Assembly (NCBI GenBank): GCA_016165875.1
Contig: JABBOT010000027.1
Location: 248,001 to 312,000 of the forward strand
Origin: Acanthopleura granulata
Taxonomy: Eukaryota > Mollusca > Polyplacophora > Chitonida > Chitonidae
Length of the DNA: 64,000 nucleotides
Direction: 5' to 3'
Shown here piece by piece: positions 26,101 through 36,968 of this stretch (within the stretch, counting starts at the first letter, position 1; every line of letters starts with the position of its first letter). Both the position numbers and the translations under genes were made by a program. The notes under the pieces are model-generated. The model was not told the DNA's origin. It ran no database searches and saw only the letters and a list, made by a program, of their open reading frames with translations.

Positions 26101-26138
26101 ACGTCTAATCTATTTCAGTCCTTATATTTATATACAGA
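23130..26138. other. Intergenic between MSRB1 and GST-A, no gene supported
   Basis: Contains the MSRB1 5' flank. Open frames such as 23447-23800 (minus) and 24375-24629 (plus) have no recognisable domain or splice context. At 24960-25100 there is a diverged SINE-2-like stretch. Confidence 0.45.
24960..25100 (-). mobile_element. Diverged SINE-2 fragment (head end)
   Basis: Read on the minus strand it has the box B-like GGTTCAATCCTGAATCGAGT and, further on, CCTCGCTCCGCGCTCAGC, matching the order of SINE-2 (GATCAATCCTGAGTCGGGTC, then CCTCGCTTAGCGCTCAG). Confidence 0.45.
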
Positions 26139-29100
26139 TTAGTTTTCTGTTTTGGGTCGTTTTTCAATCCACGAAGCTATCCTTGGAAGACCTTCTATCC
26201 GGACTTTGTGGTCCTTGATCTTGGGGAAAGGAGCCAGTGTTTCTGGAGGGACCATCTTCTCTACCCAAGGCATGGTGCAGATTAGAACCAGGTCAGCCCA
26301 TGTTAACTGTGGAAAACAGAGACATATCTATATTAAGGGTACAAGTCATTGGACAAGTCCGCAAATTATATAGTATTATATTTATTTAGTTATTTATTTG
26401 ACGTTTTACTCCGTACTCAGGAATATTTAACTGATATGACAGCGACCATTTTTGTGGTGGGAGCAAACCTGGCGGATCCCTGGGAAACCCACGACCATCC
26501 GCAGGTTGCTGGCGGACCTTCCCATGTACGGAGAGGAAGCCAGCGTGAGCTTGACTTGAACTCACAGCGACTGCATGGGTGAGATGCACCTGGGTTATTA
26601 CGCAACGCTAGCGCACTAATCCTCCTCGGCTACGGAGGCCATCTATATAGTATGATACACCACTGACCTGTTTTGCTCCCTATCACCTTTGCAGAATTTT
26701 AGCCACAACTAATATCAGGATCAATTGATATTTGGATTCAGATTTCGCTCTCAATACACAATTCATTTTCAATCTTCATTCGTCACTGGCATTCACTTGA
26801 AGGTATTTTCATTCAACCAATTTGTTGGTTGTGTTTTTCCTTCGATACAAATAGTACTATATGCTGTTAAAAAAAACTCTCTAAAAACGATTGTATGCAA
26901 TTTGCACATCAACAATGACATATTTATCACTGGTACATGAACTGTTTTCGTACAGCTTTCGTACATTTAACTTCCTGAATAAATCGCAACTAAAATTTGT
27001 CCCCATATCGTTTCCATGGTCAAATATTTTTGTGTTATCGATAAACAGTAATTAAGGATATTGAATATTTATAGACAGTTGTGGCTGAACAGAACACGTA
27101 CGCTTACATAACAGGTATCAAGCCACGAGACAAATGTCAACGCTGTTATAAACAGATATAGAATTAAAAATGTACAGGTGGCTGCGATATCTTCATTATA
27201 GCAAACATCGAACCGACCGTAACTCCGAAATTTGAACTGGGGTCGCCCGATTCGAATTCCAACACTCTACCTACTGAGTTGAAGTGAAAATTTCACTAGC
27301 TAACCCACTAGCTATAGGTCATATATAAGCAACGCCAATTTGAACCTGTTTGAAATAGCCCCCCGCCCTCCGCCGCCCACTTTGTACACAAACGACAGAA
27401 ACCAATCGCTTCAGAGTGAGTGAGTGAGTGCTTGGGGTATAACGTTGCACTTAACTAATGTTTCAGTCATATGACAAGGAGGAGTCCTTCTGGTGTGTGC
27501 ATATAGTGTGTTTCCTTCTGGCAGGGCCAGTCCGTGCCGCCAAAGTGCTGTCGCCACTGGAACATCATGCCGAAGACACCAGACATGACACCCCACCCAG
27601 TCACATTATACTGACACCGGTCCGACCAGTCCTGTTTCGTGTCTTTAACCTCTGAGTGCTGAGCGCTAAGCGAATATCATTTTTAAAGTCTTTGGCATGA
27701 CACTACCCGGACTTGATCCTGGATCTTTCGAGGCAGACGCTCTAACCACTAGGCCACCGAGGTGGTAATAGCTTCAGAGTTCATGTGTAATGCAGATGAA
27801 GCCACATTGCCACTAGCTATATATGTTTAACGCGAATGTCCACTTACACTATCCCCAACCAAATAACCGTTGTTTAAAACCAAAGCTTCCTCAAACTTTG
27901 ACAAGTATTTAGGCGCTGTTTCGTCGAAGAACTTTTGTTTCATCTCTTCCTGAAACAAATAACACAAATGATAACATGCTTCACGGGTCATGCAATACAT
28001 TACCATGGGAAGAAACTTTTGAATGTGAATATTGGCGGAAAATACTCGATCGACTGACCCTTTAGTCACTTTAATGTCCTTTTAAGCAACATGCATAATA
28101 CAAGACAGCAGGGTTTTTTTGTTTTTTTTTACAATTATAGTGTCGACCATAGTTTTTTATATTTATTATTTTTATTTGATTGGTATTTTACACCATATCC
28201 AAGAATATATCTGTCACGAATACGACGGGGTCGATTTTTACATATGTAGGCAGTATGGCTTTAAGCAACAAAATTAAATAAATGAATTTGTTTACACACT
28301 GCAAGTACTATGGCAATCGGCTAAGAATAGATGTAATGCTAGATACCTTTGTCTTTTCATCTTTACACATATGAATGTCTATCAAAGGTTGAGTTAGGTC
28401 ATCACAGGAACACACATACATATCAGCCAGCGCTTGTTCTACGCTTGTTTTGCCGACAAGTCCTGAAAATGAAGGCAACACGCTCTAATCTATACCACAA
28501 AGAAGTAGTTTAAATGTTTAAACACTGGCTGCTGATCTATATTTTAAGTATATTTCGTAGTGCACAACTCCCATTCTCATCGTTAGTACACAGCAACTGT
28601 TAGGCTATCAGCCTCTGGGTTTCTATATTATACTTTCATCATACGAGATATTGATGATTATTTTGAAAATATCAAAGCAAGACAAACAGGTGTCTCATTG
28701 GTGCCGTTTGTCAGGTGTTTACAGACCACGAGTCCCATTGGTGTTGTTCATCACGTGGTAACAGGCCAGGTGTCACATTGGTGTTGTTCATCACGTGGTA
28801 ACAGGCCAGGTGTCACATTGGTGTTGTTCATCACGTGGTAACAGGCCAGGTGTCACATTGGTGTCATTCGCCAGGTTGTAAAAAGGGGAGTCCCGATAGT
28901 CATACATCTTTCGGACCATTTTCGTCCAACAATAAACCTGACCAACGTATGTACGTAAGCTAACTGTTCTTATTTACGACGTCAAACATGAACCCAACCA
29001 TTAAATGAAAAAATAAAAATACCTACCGTACCCCTGATACTATACGCTCAGGCTAAAATATAGGCTTTTTTTAAAGATCCTTTTGGACAAGTGTTTCACA

Positions 29101-31207
29101 GATTTTCTAGATTTTTTAAGGGACATTTAAGTGTACGAAATATAATTCGTAGATGGTTATATTCCAACAGACAGTTTATTTCATCAATTAGCGAGTACTT
29201 ACCGAATTCCCTTGCTAAATATCGAAATATAGCAGTGCTCTGAGCTATCTGAACATCGTCCACTTCTAGCACCGGAAGTTGACCATATGGCATTTCTGTG
29301 AACAGTTAAAAGATAAAACTGGGAAAGTTCCATTTCTGTGTCTAAAGTTACATGTAATAGGCATATACCAAGACAAATCATACAGTACTGGACTTTACGT
29401 TCTCATTGGTGACTGAAGATGCTAAAAGCATCGATCACGACGGACCATGCCATGTTACAAAAACATGTATGTCCTTTGGCCTGTGTGTGGGTATATTATC
29501 ACCAATATCTATACCCGTAGGGTTATAGCGATGCTAAATATTGATAGGTTCAGGAATCTCAGATGAGTTGTTACTCCCTAAACACGACTGAGTACAAATT
29601 TGCACATTCACAAAATAGTGGACCACTCATACAGAATGAAGATGTATTACACAAGTTACACAAGTTGTACACTGCTATTACACAAAATTATGCGGACGTA
29701 CATTTTACCACAGCGCTAAATATGTGCCACTCGTACACAGCAGTCTTTATAGAAAGTATGCACCACTCACGGTGATCGTTTTATGTCATGTCTTCTTGAC
29801 GAATCAAAATTAATATATATCAAGGTCTGTAATCATTTCAAAGAATTAAACACATATACAGTATTCCACCAAGTCTGAGATTGGAAGGGTATACTAAAAT
29901 GAATGTGGATGGTCCTTCAGTTTGAAAATGTCTGTACCGAAAGGGTTTCTGTCAAGAGATTTGAAAGCTGTACAAAATATAAACGTTTAAAGGTAACGAC
30001 AAAATTTAGCTGGTTATACAACTAGGATGAAATAGAACACTCCCAAATTCATGAAATCTAGTGTCCCAAGAATCTCCTTAAAATTTTCGAAGGAAAAGGG
30101 AGATAAAATAGCAGAACTTCAGTTCTATGGGGAACTTTAATTTCGGTCTGTCTCGAGGTAATGTCAATATATGAAAGAAATGAAACGTGTTGGCTACAAA
30201 CTATGTGCTACGTGAATTGAAATTTCTTAATTTGCGTGAAGATATACAATTTTGCTTATCCATATATATGTGAATAATGACAAGTTTGCTTGGCGCATCT
30301 ATTTGCCGTAGGCTAATGTCCAATCTTCCCTATTCCCTACTTCCCTATCTAATCTTCCCCGAGCTCAAGCCGATCTACGTATATTTACATATGCTTCAAG
30401 GTATAAAATGATTTGGTCTCCAAGCGATCAAGACATGTTGCCCTGCTAGCGAAGCTATGGAATATAGGCGTATTAAAACACAGACCAAGGCCTTCTGGTT
30501 GCTACACGTACAGTATTACCAGTTGTGACATTGCTCATTTATGTACATACACATCACATACACATCTGTGAAAAGCTTTTGCCACATATATATTATTAAC
30601 CCCTCTGACAATGCCAGGATGCACATCAGTGATTAAGCCACGTGGTCACAAGCTGGGCCACTACATATCGATTCCTGGGAGGGCAGTCGGCAAAATAAGC
30701 GAACTATTAGGCCTATGTGGAGAGGCGACAGTACACATGTATGTTTGCATTAACAGTCGCGCATGTTAAACTTCTAATAAAGGATGCATGCTTCAAACTA
30801 AAGTACACATCGATTACACGAAAAGTGTCTATATGTATAAAAGGAAGGTTTTTACCCGCATAACCTTTAAGGAGCTCTCGGTGATATAAGTATTGTCATC
30901 TTGCAGCCTGGCTATTGAAAAGGAAATATTTATATATTAACATATATTACATGAAATATTAACACCTTTAAAGTCTTTGTATGAAAAGTTTCGTTCTCGA
31001 TCATAATTCGGTTTAGATTATAATTTCAGACATATGCAAATTAAACGATGGAGTTTAAAATCACGTTCACGTACTGGATTTCAGAAGGGGCCACTCAGAT
31101 TTCTCGATTCTCTCGTCTTCATAATCCACTCCCGCCTCAGCAAACAACATCCGGGCTACTTCTCCTCGCCCCCTGGCGTTGAAGTATATCAACTTATACC
31201 TTGGCAT
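26139..31207 (-). CDS. GST-A: sigma-class glutathione S-transferase, 203 aa
   Basis: Conjugates glutathione to electrophiles or acts as a prostaglandin-synthase-like sigma GST. Five exons, minus strand: 31207-31075, 29295-29203, 28462-28347, 27949-27848, 26306-26139; sum 612 nt including TAA, phases 1/1/0/0. Exon 1 gives MPRYKLIYFNARGRGEVARM with the catalytic Tyr8 and Arg14. Exon 2 gives GQLPVLEVDDVQIAQSTAIF, the glutathione-binding cis-Pro and QS motif. Exons 3-5 give the helical domain with YLVGDSLTWADLVL (the N-capping/hydrophobic staple region) and end IASWIEKRPKTEN. All introns are GT/AG. The length equals GST-C. Introns hold SINE-1 copies and a 40 bp minisatellite. Which sigma substrate it uses cannot be told from sequence. 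Confidence 0.94.
26381..26643 (-). mobile_element. SINE-1, full length with target-site duplication, in GST-A intron 4
   Basis: All parts are present from tail (TTATTTGACGTTTTACTCCG) to the head (GTAATAACCCAGGTGCATCT and AGCGTTGCGTAATAACC read on the minus strand). A 14 bp duplication flanks it: TATATAGTATTATA at 26367-26380 and TATATAGTATGATA at 26644-26657, one mismatch. Confidence 0.9.
27418..27770 (-). mobile_element. SINE-2, full length with target-site duplication, in GST-A intron 4
   Basis: On the minus strand it runs from a tRNA-like head (ACCTCGGTGGCCTAGTGGTT, box A; CCAGGATCAAGTCCGGGT, box B) through the body to a GTTATACCCCAAG end and a CACTCACTCAC tail. The 10 bp GCTTCAGAGT lies on both sides (27408-27417 and 27771-27780). 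About 353 bp, the best reference copy of this family here. Confidence 0.9.
28150..28235 (-). mobile_element. SINE-1 3' fragment in GST-A intron 3
   Basis: TTTTATTTGATTGGTATTTT followed by ACACCATATCCAAGAATAT; only the tail end remains. Confidence 0.7.
28688..28870. repeat. Minisatellite, 40 bp unit, about 4-5 copies
   Basis: Unit starts GTGTTGTTCATCACGTGGTA with identical copies at 28741, 28781 and 28821 and degenerate copies on both sides. It lies in GST-A intron 2. Each unit carries a CACGTG E-box core. Confidence 0.9.
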
Positions 31208-31400
31208 CCTGAAATAGTTTCATGTGAATATAGTCATTCTTGGAAATCGGAGGAAACCACAACCATTGTTCAAAATTATACCTACTGTATAGGTCCTAGC
31301 CAGGCTGAATATTGCTCTCTAGAAATACACGAGTATATGCTATAGTACGCTACCAGTTTCCCCACAAATCGTCATCACTGAAGATGGACTGAGCAACAGA

Positions 31401-31409
31401 TTACTCAGC
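31401..31409. promoter_or_regulatory. Possible CNC/Maf (antioxidant-response-like) site upstream of GST-A
   Basis: TTACTCAGC (GCTGAGTAA on the gene strand) lies about 195 bp upstream of the GST-A start codon and differs by one base from the TGACTCAGC core bound by Nrf/CncC-Maf dimers, which commonly control GST genes. A nine-base match can arise by chance. Confidence 0.2.
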
Positions 31410-31983
31410 TTTTGTCCGAATTACTGTAGGCGGGAAAGGTTCGCCATTAGTAATATCAACACGTGTATAGGCCTATCCCTAACGATTCTATCGCTACACT
31501 TACCGGTACCCAATTTTATGCCGTAAATACGCCATGATGAAAACAGAGGATCTGCATCAGGTGTACGCCACCTTACATTCTATACTAACACCAAGGTCAG
31601 ATGTAGATGACCCTGAATTCATTGACATAACTTCATTACATACAATATTATCCCAGCACATGCCGTGTAAACTCTCCTCCTTGTGCCTCTCCCCCCCTCC
31701 CCCAAAACAGCGCTGTTCCCTTTACATATATCAATTAATATACACACATCTACTTTTGTACTTGCACATAGCTGTCTATATATTATCGATTCAATGGAAC
31801 TACCGAGTCACATTATATTATACAGGCCTACATATATTTATACAACTGTATCTGTGTTTTCAGATACTGGTCAAATGTCGAGCAAATACAGTATTGCAAA
31901 AATCCTATATATGCAATAGGTAATTTAGTTTGCACTTTATATGTAAGTGCTGTGAGATTTCTATATACCTGTACCTGGACTCG

Positions 31984-32103
31984 CTTGCACGAAGCCCTCG
32001 TGAAGTTACGAGCACGTAGCTACCATGGCGACGTACTTCCTACACGGCTGGTTGCCATGGTAGTTACGTGCTCGTAAAGTTGCAAGGGCTTCGTGTGTGC
32101 AAG
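31984..32103. repeat. Long inverted repeat (hairpin), about 46-50 bp arms, 24 nt loop
   Basis: Left arm 31984-32029 (starts CTTGCACGAAGCCCT, ends CTACCATGGC) is the near-perfect reverse complement of 32054-32103 (starts GCCATGGTAGTTACGTGCTC). Differences are a 4 nt indel, a 1 nt indel and a few substitutions. Could be a fold-back transposon/MITE or a hairpin RNA source. Confidence 0.85.
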
Positions 32104-34799
32104 TGGGCCCTGAATTATTTAATTATATATAGTGTCCATAGTGCACTTACCCGTTCAGTGTCTTCTCTTTACCGTTATAGACGATTATATAAGACACGGA
32201 CATAAGTTTCGGTCCTTCTCTATCAACACAGGACCACTTTTTGGTATAGTCATGTGCTATGCGGATAACATACACTTGCACGCAATTATATGCATCTGTG
32301 GAGATCTTCCTCGGCTGTATAATCACGTATATACACGGTAGCTCAATCATTGGATTATGTCAGTTGCATTTATTTCCAGATGCATTTAACCAGTTAATTT
32401 CAGATACAAGAATATTATAATTGTAGCCATGCTATATATCTTGAGATATAGAAGTGTGGGTACATACATGAATATCTCTACAAGATTAATTCTGACCCAG
32501 AATGCTTATCTTGGGGATTTCTTTTTGGTGGGGGGAGGGGGGATGTGTTAATTTACAACAACTGCAGATGCCACGTATTGACCGCCAGTCGACGTAGTAC
32601 ACACTTACGTGTTAGCATTTGAACCTAGAAGTATATTACAGGAGACCCAGCGGTTGCTCCATAAATGTAACATGTAACAAGTCTATAGAGAGCATGGACT
32701 TACCTGATACAAATTCTTTGCTACAATATAAATTATCGACAGCCGAGATATATTCTTCCGTCCTTGAAATGAAGCTTGTGTCCTTCTATCTGTGCATATG
32801 GTCACCTGAGCGAGTGATCACCAGTGAGATACCGCACACAGGCGTGTTGTACACGTACGAATACGTACAAGCCGGGGTTACTGGACAACGCCGTGACGCT
32901 AGTATATGTGCGGAGATCACAAGCTGCTTACTCTGACTACAGGCCCCTTGCAACATGAATATAACAAATATGTAGTTATACAGATCTAAAATAAAGATAG
33001 GACCGAGTGGTTTAGAGGCACATGTTCTTTCCATTGCTATATGACACGGGAAGCTCTTCGGTTCACGTCCCACGAGCTTGAGCAGGGAATTTTATGGATT
33101 GACTGGACACCCCTGCATAGTGTAATGCAATCCCGTAATGCAATAATTATTACAGCTGTAGGTAACTCTTGCTACCCGCAATGTAACTTTGTTACATTAT
33201 AATTAGTATTAAGTGTAATCATTCTAATGCGGGTAGTGATTAGCCGATTTGTGCCCATTATTTAGCAAAATTTAATTACTATTTAATCACGAATATATTT
33301 GTGTAAATAGAATCTGTTTACATATGAATTAGTATTCGCAAAATGCACAATTTCTTGTTAGACTGACATCAGGTTACGTTAGACGGCTGGCTCAGTAATC
33401 TAAAGTGTTGGTCATTGATCACCTGCTGGCCATGCAGTGTGACCGCTTGACTGATTCCAATATGGCCGCTGATTCCACCCTGTGTGGTACGATTTGCACC
33501 GCCCTCGTGTCGGGGGCCTCGACCTGAGAGGCGTGGGACGAGATGTCCTCATCCGGGTTCTATAACCGTAGCTTTACGTCCTGAGATTTGGCGAAGGAGG
33601 GTTCGTAATTACCTCTCTGGGTAATGCGCAGTTTCCGCTATGCAAGCATTTTAAAACACCATTTGTGTAGGCATCTTGCGGAACACATGTATATATACGG
33701 CTGAGTATCCCTGGTTTGTTAGTAAGTTCTAGAATTTGGGCAGGAGAAAGAGCCAAACCTATATCTGCGAAGGGGTGTCAGTATTCAGACATCCCATTTG
33801 AATACTTGTGAGTGTTACATTATGGAAACCTAGACGCAATGCTTTAGAAGCATGGAGATTAGGCCTATATCATATTACCCACTGGATCGACAGACGGAAC
33901 TCGTTGATTACGACCCAAAATGTAATAATTTGTACACTATCGGTACTATTTGGCACCCGTAACGTTACACTGAGTAGCACTTGCTATATACAATAACGTA
34001 TGCCTAGTAGTATGGTGTAGTGTCATCAGTTTTACATTATGGGATTTTATTACACTATACAAGCGGCTATGGCGGGGCCTTGGTATGTATTGCAGATAAA
34101 TAAATAAAGTTATGTACAATACACAGTGTTCAATTGTTTGACGTTTTATAAACCCTGTGTTCTATAATTCAATCATTAAGTACAGCCCATAGATTTCTGG
34201 CGACATCTCGGCGAGTTGATCTTTGCAAATTGTTTATTACTTGGAAGTATATAAATATTACGAGAGGCCGTTAGATGTGAGATAGTTACTTGTTCACCTG
34301 AAGCATGAACAAAAAATCTACAAACTGTCAGTTTTCAGGCTTCTCGTCGTCAACCTAATTCTGCATGAGTTTTCTGCATGATACCTAACAACATGACATC
34401 GTTCAACTTTAGAATGAACGTTGTTTGGTTGAGATTGGAATATTTTTCGGTGTTTTATGACCAGTTAGGGGATTCTGCCACTTATGGCATATAATGGATT
34501 AAGTGTGTTACATATTGTCCTTGACATATCTCAGTGCACTAGTCATGGTAGATAACTCTAGCCAGCATTTACACGAGCTACGGCCGATCGATTGAATCAA
34601 TCACTAATTCCTGTCGGTTAACGCTAACATCGTTTCATCATATAGTAGGCCTATCGGCCAATGTGGCACAAAACGATCAGACGAAGATGTGAAGCGACGG
34701 GATGATGGCACGAGGCGACGATGCACCGTTCTAATTACATGTCCATTTGGAGCAAGTTTGTAATTTGATGGGAGAAAAATTGAAAACCTTCAATTTTTG

Positions 34800-35155
34800 A
34801 GGACCGACTCAGGAGGTTAGAGCGTCCGCCTCGAGGTCGGGAGATCCGGGATCAATCCTGAGTCGGGTCATGCCAAGACGTTAAAAATGGTAGTTGTTAC
34901 TACCTCGCTTAGCGCTCAGTGCTGAGAGGTTAGAGCAAAGACACAGGATTGGTCGGTACGGTGCATGTCTGTACAATGTGACTGGATGCATGGGATATCA
35001 TGTCTGGTGTCTTCGGCATGATGTTCCAGTGGCGGCAGCATTCCCTGCCACAAGCAGTCACAGCATATCTACATTCTAAGGACTAGTCGTCGTCATAGGA
35101 CTGAAGAATTGTTGAGTACGATTTTAAACCCCAATCATGCATTCATACACTGAGT
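34800..35155 (+). mobile_element. SINE-2, near full length
   Basis: Head with GGTTAGAGCGTCCGCCTCGA (box A) and GGGATCAATCCTGAGTCGGG (box B), body with GGTGTCTTCGGCATGATGTT, end GTACGATTTTAAACCCCAAT and a CATGCATTCATACA tail. Confidence 0.88.
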
Positions 35156-35529
35156 TTTGGAGCATTAAGTTATAGCACGCGTGATGGGTTAGCTCAGATA
35201 ATCTTTTAATTATTTAATCCTTTTCCAAGCTATTTCGTTGACAAGTGTTAAATCTAAGAAGTAATGCCTTGCTAGACAATAATTCTAAACTTTAATTAAC
35301 CAAGTTCTTTTTATGTATAAATTATTGCGACTGCATTAGCTAATTGCAAAGCGGCACGGCGTTTATTGATTGACTGAGAGGATCGACATACTTTCAGCCC
35401 TTTTTCTGATATTGTCACATAACGCTAATAAATGAAATTTATTTTATTTAAAGTAGCCTTGCAGAATGTGGTAGGAAATTCTTTTATGAAAAGAGTAATG
35501 CTGCATGCCTATAGGCAGAAACTTATATC

Positions 35530-35683
35530 TATTTATTGACTCAAGAATATTTCACTCCATTATAGTGAGGAAACGCACAACCATACGTAGGCTGTTGTCT
35601 GACCTTCCCATGTACGTACGGCTGGAGAGGAAGCGGTATGAGCTGGACTTGAAGTCACAGCGACCGCATTGATGAGGGGTTGA
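35530..35683 (-). mobile_element. SINE-1, partly deleted
   Basis: CTCAAGAATATTTCACTCCA, then GACCTTCCCATGTACGTACG and GAAGTCACAGCGACCGCATT. The distal tail and the head are decayed. Confidence 0.7.
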
Positions 35684-35740
35684 TCGATTGTGATTTAGAT
35701 ATTACGTGCAGTACAAGCCATGATTGTTTCATGGTTGCAT

Positions 35741-35835
35741 GGGAACGCCCGCCAGCAACCTGTGGATGGTCGTGGGTTTCCCCCGCGCTATGATCCTCCC
35801 ACTATAATGCTACCCGCCCACGTCTAAGTGAAATC
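35741..35835 (+). mobile_element. SINE-1 central fragment
   Basis: GCCAGCAACCTGTGGATGGT, CGTGGGTTTCC and CTCCCACTATAATGCTACCC, in the opposite orientation to its neighbour at 35530-35683. Confidence 0.7.
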
Positions 35836-36968
35836 CATATGCTTTTCCCTTGACTGATGTAACATCCAAGATGGTGTAACACCCAAGGATACAGCATAAT
35901 GTCAAGCAGAAGACACGTTTTCAAATTTCCTGAAACAGGGCCCTGGTTTACTTGCACTCCATCAGTGCAAAAAGTAGGCCGTTAGATCTACAAGTATATG
36001 CAGATGTACATCTTGCATAGCAGGCCCTAGAGCCAGAGCTCCTATGACAAGACATGTTGATATTTACTCCCTTGCGCAAAACAGTTGTGCATACATCAAT
36101 GTCAGCTTTGTATTGGCACATATGCGTACAAAGATTTAAACACACAGAGAATAAAGATTCATAAAGCAAATATGCATTGTACATATACATGTCGTATTCT
36201 TTTCTACATAGGTAAATTAATATTTATTTGCACGCATGTACAAAAGAATTGTCCACATATATGTGTAAATGTGTTGTATATATGTATAAATTTGACCTAC
36301 ATATAGTAATTTATACAACATAGGACATGTACAACAACCACAACTTATTTCCTATTCCATAAGACCAGATGTGCCATGTAGTCTACTCTACAGCCTATTG
36401 AAAAGATCAAAACGTTCAATGAAGACTGTTTGCGCGAGTCAGTTCTGTGCCAGGTTGCACATATAGGATGTTTTACTATGGCTCTCGGACAAACATAGTG
36501 AGTCTGGATCTATTATTCACCCCCATAAATCTAGCTGACGGAGAGCCCCTGTGTGTCTATGCTATCAAACCTCGCAACTATACCCCCTGTAATTGGAAAG
36601 GCACACCTTTGACAAAAGGACAAGCAACAATTTTTTTTTCTGAAAATTTGTTTAATCAGTGTTAACTGATCTCTTTTAAAAGCTAGCATACAGCCTGGAG
36701 ATTATAATTCTGAGCAGCAAACGACAGCTTGATAGCTGGAAAATGGTCGCATTAATAACAGATGAAATCCGGCATGTTTTGCAATTTACCTCAGTTAAGT
36801 TCTTATTCTTACTGCTCACGTAAATGCTTAAATAGCAGGAATTCACACGGGCTCCATCACCATGGGTGAAGTAGAATGAAGTAAAAAGAACGCATCGGTG
36901 TTAATTGTAATGGCGAAGAACAACTCAAAACTAACACATATTAGCTTGCTGACTGATTTGGATTCTAG

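Larger units (their letters stand above)
31208..36968. other. Intergenic between GST-A and GST-B, no gene supported
   Basis: Searched for GST exons 1-2 that would belong to pseudogene GST-B; none seen. It contains a long hairpin at 31984-32103, a SINE-2 at 34800-35155 and SINE-1 fragments at 35530-35835. Open frames such as 31534-31923 have no domain. Confidence 0.5.

Noticed and set aside
33100..33245. Inverted GCTACCCGCA / TGCGGGTAGT pair
   Set aside because: Arms of about 10 bp in AT-rich sequence; too short to call an element.
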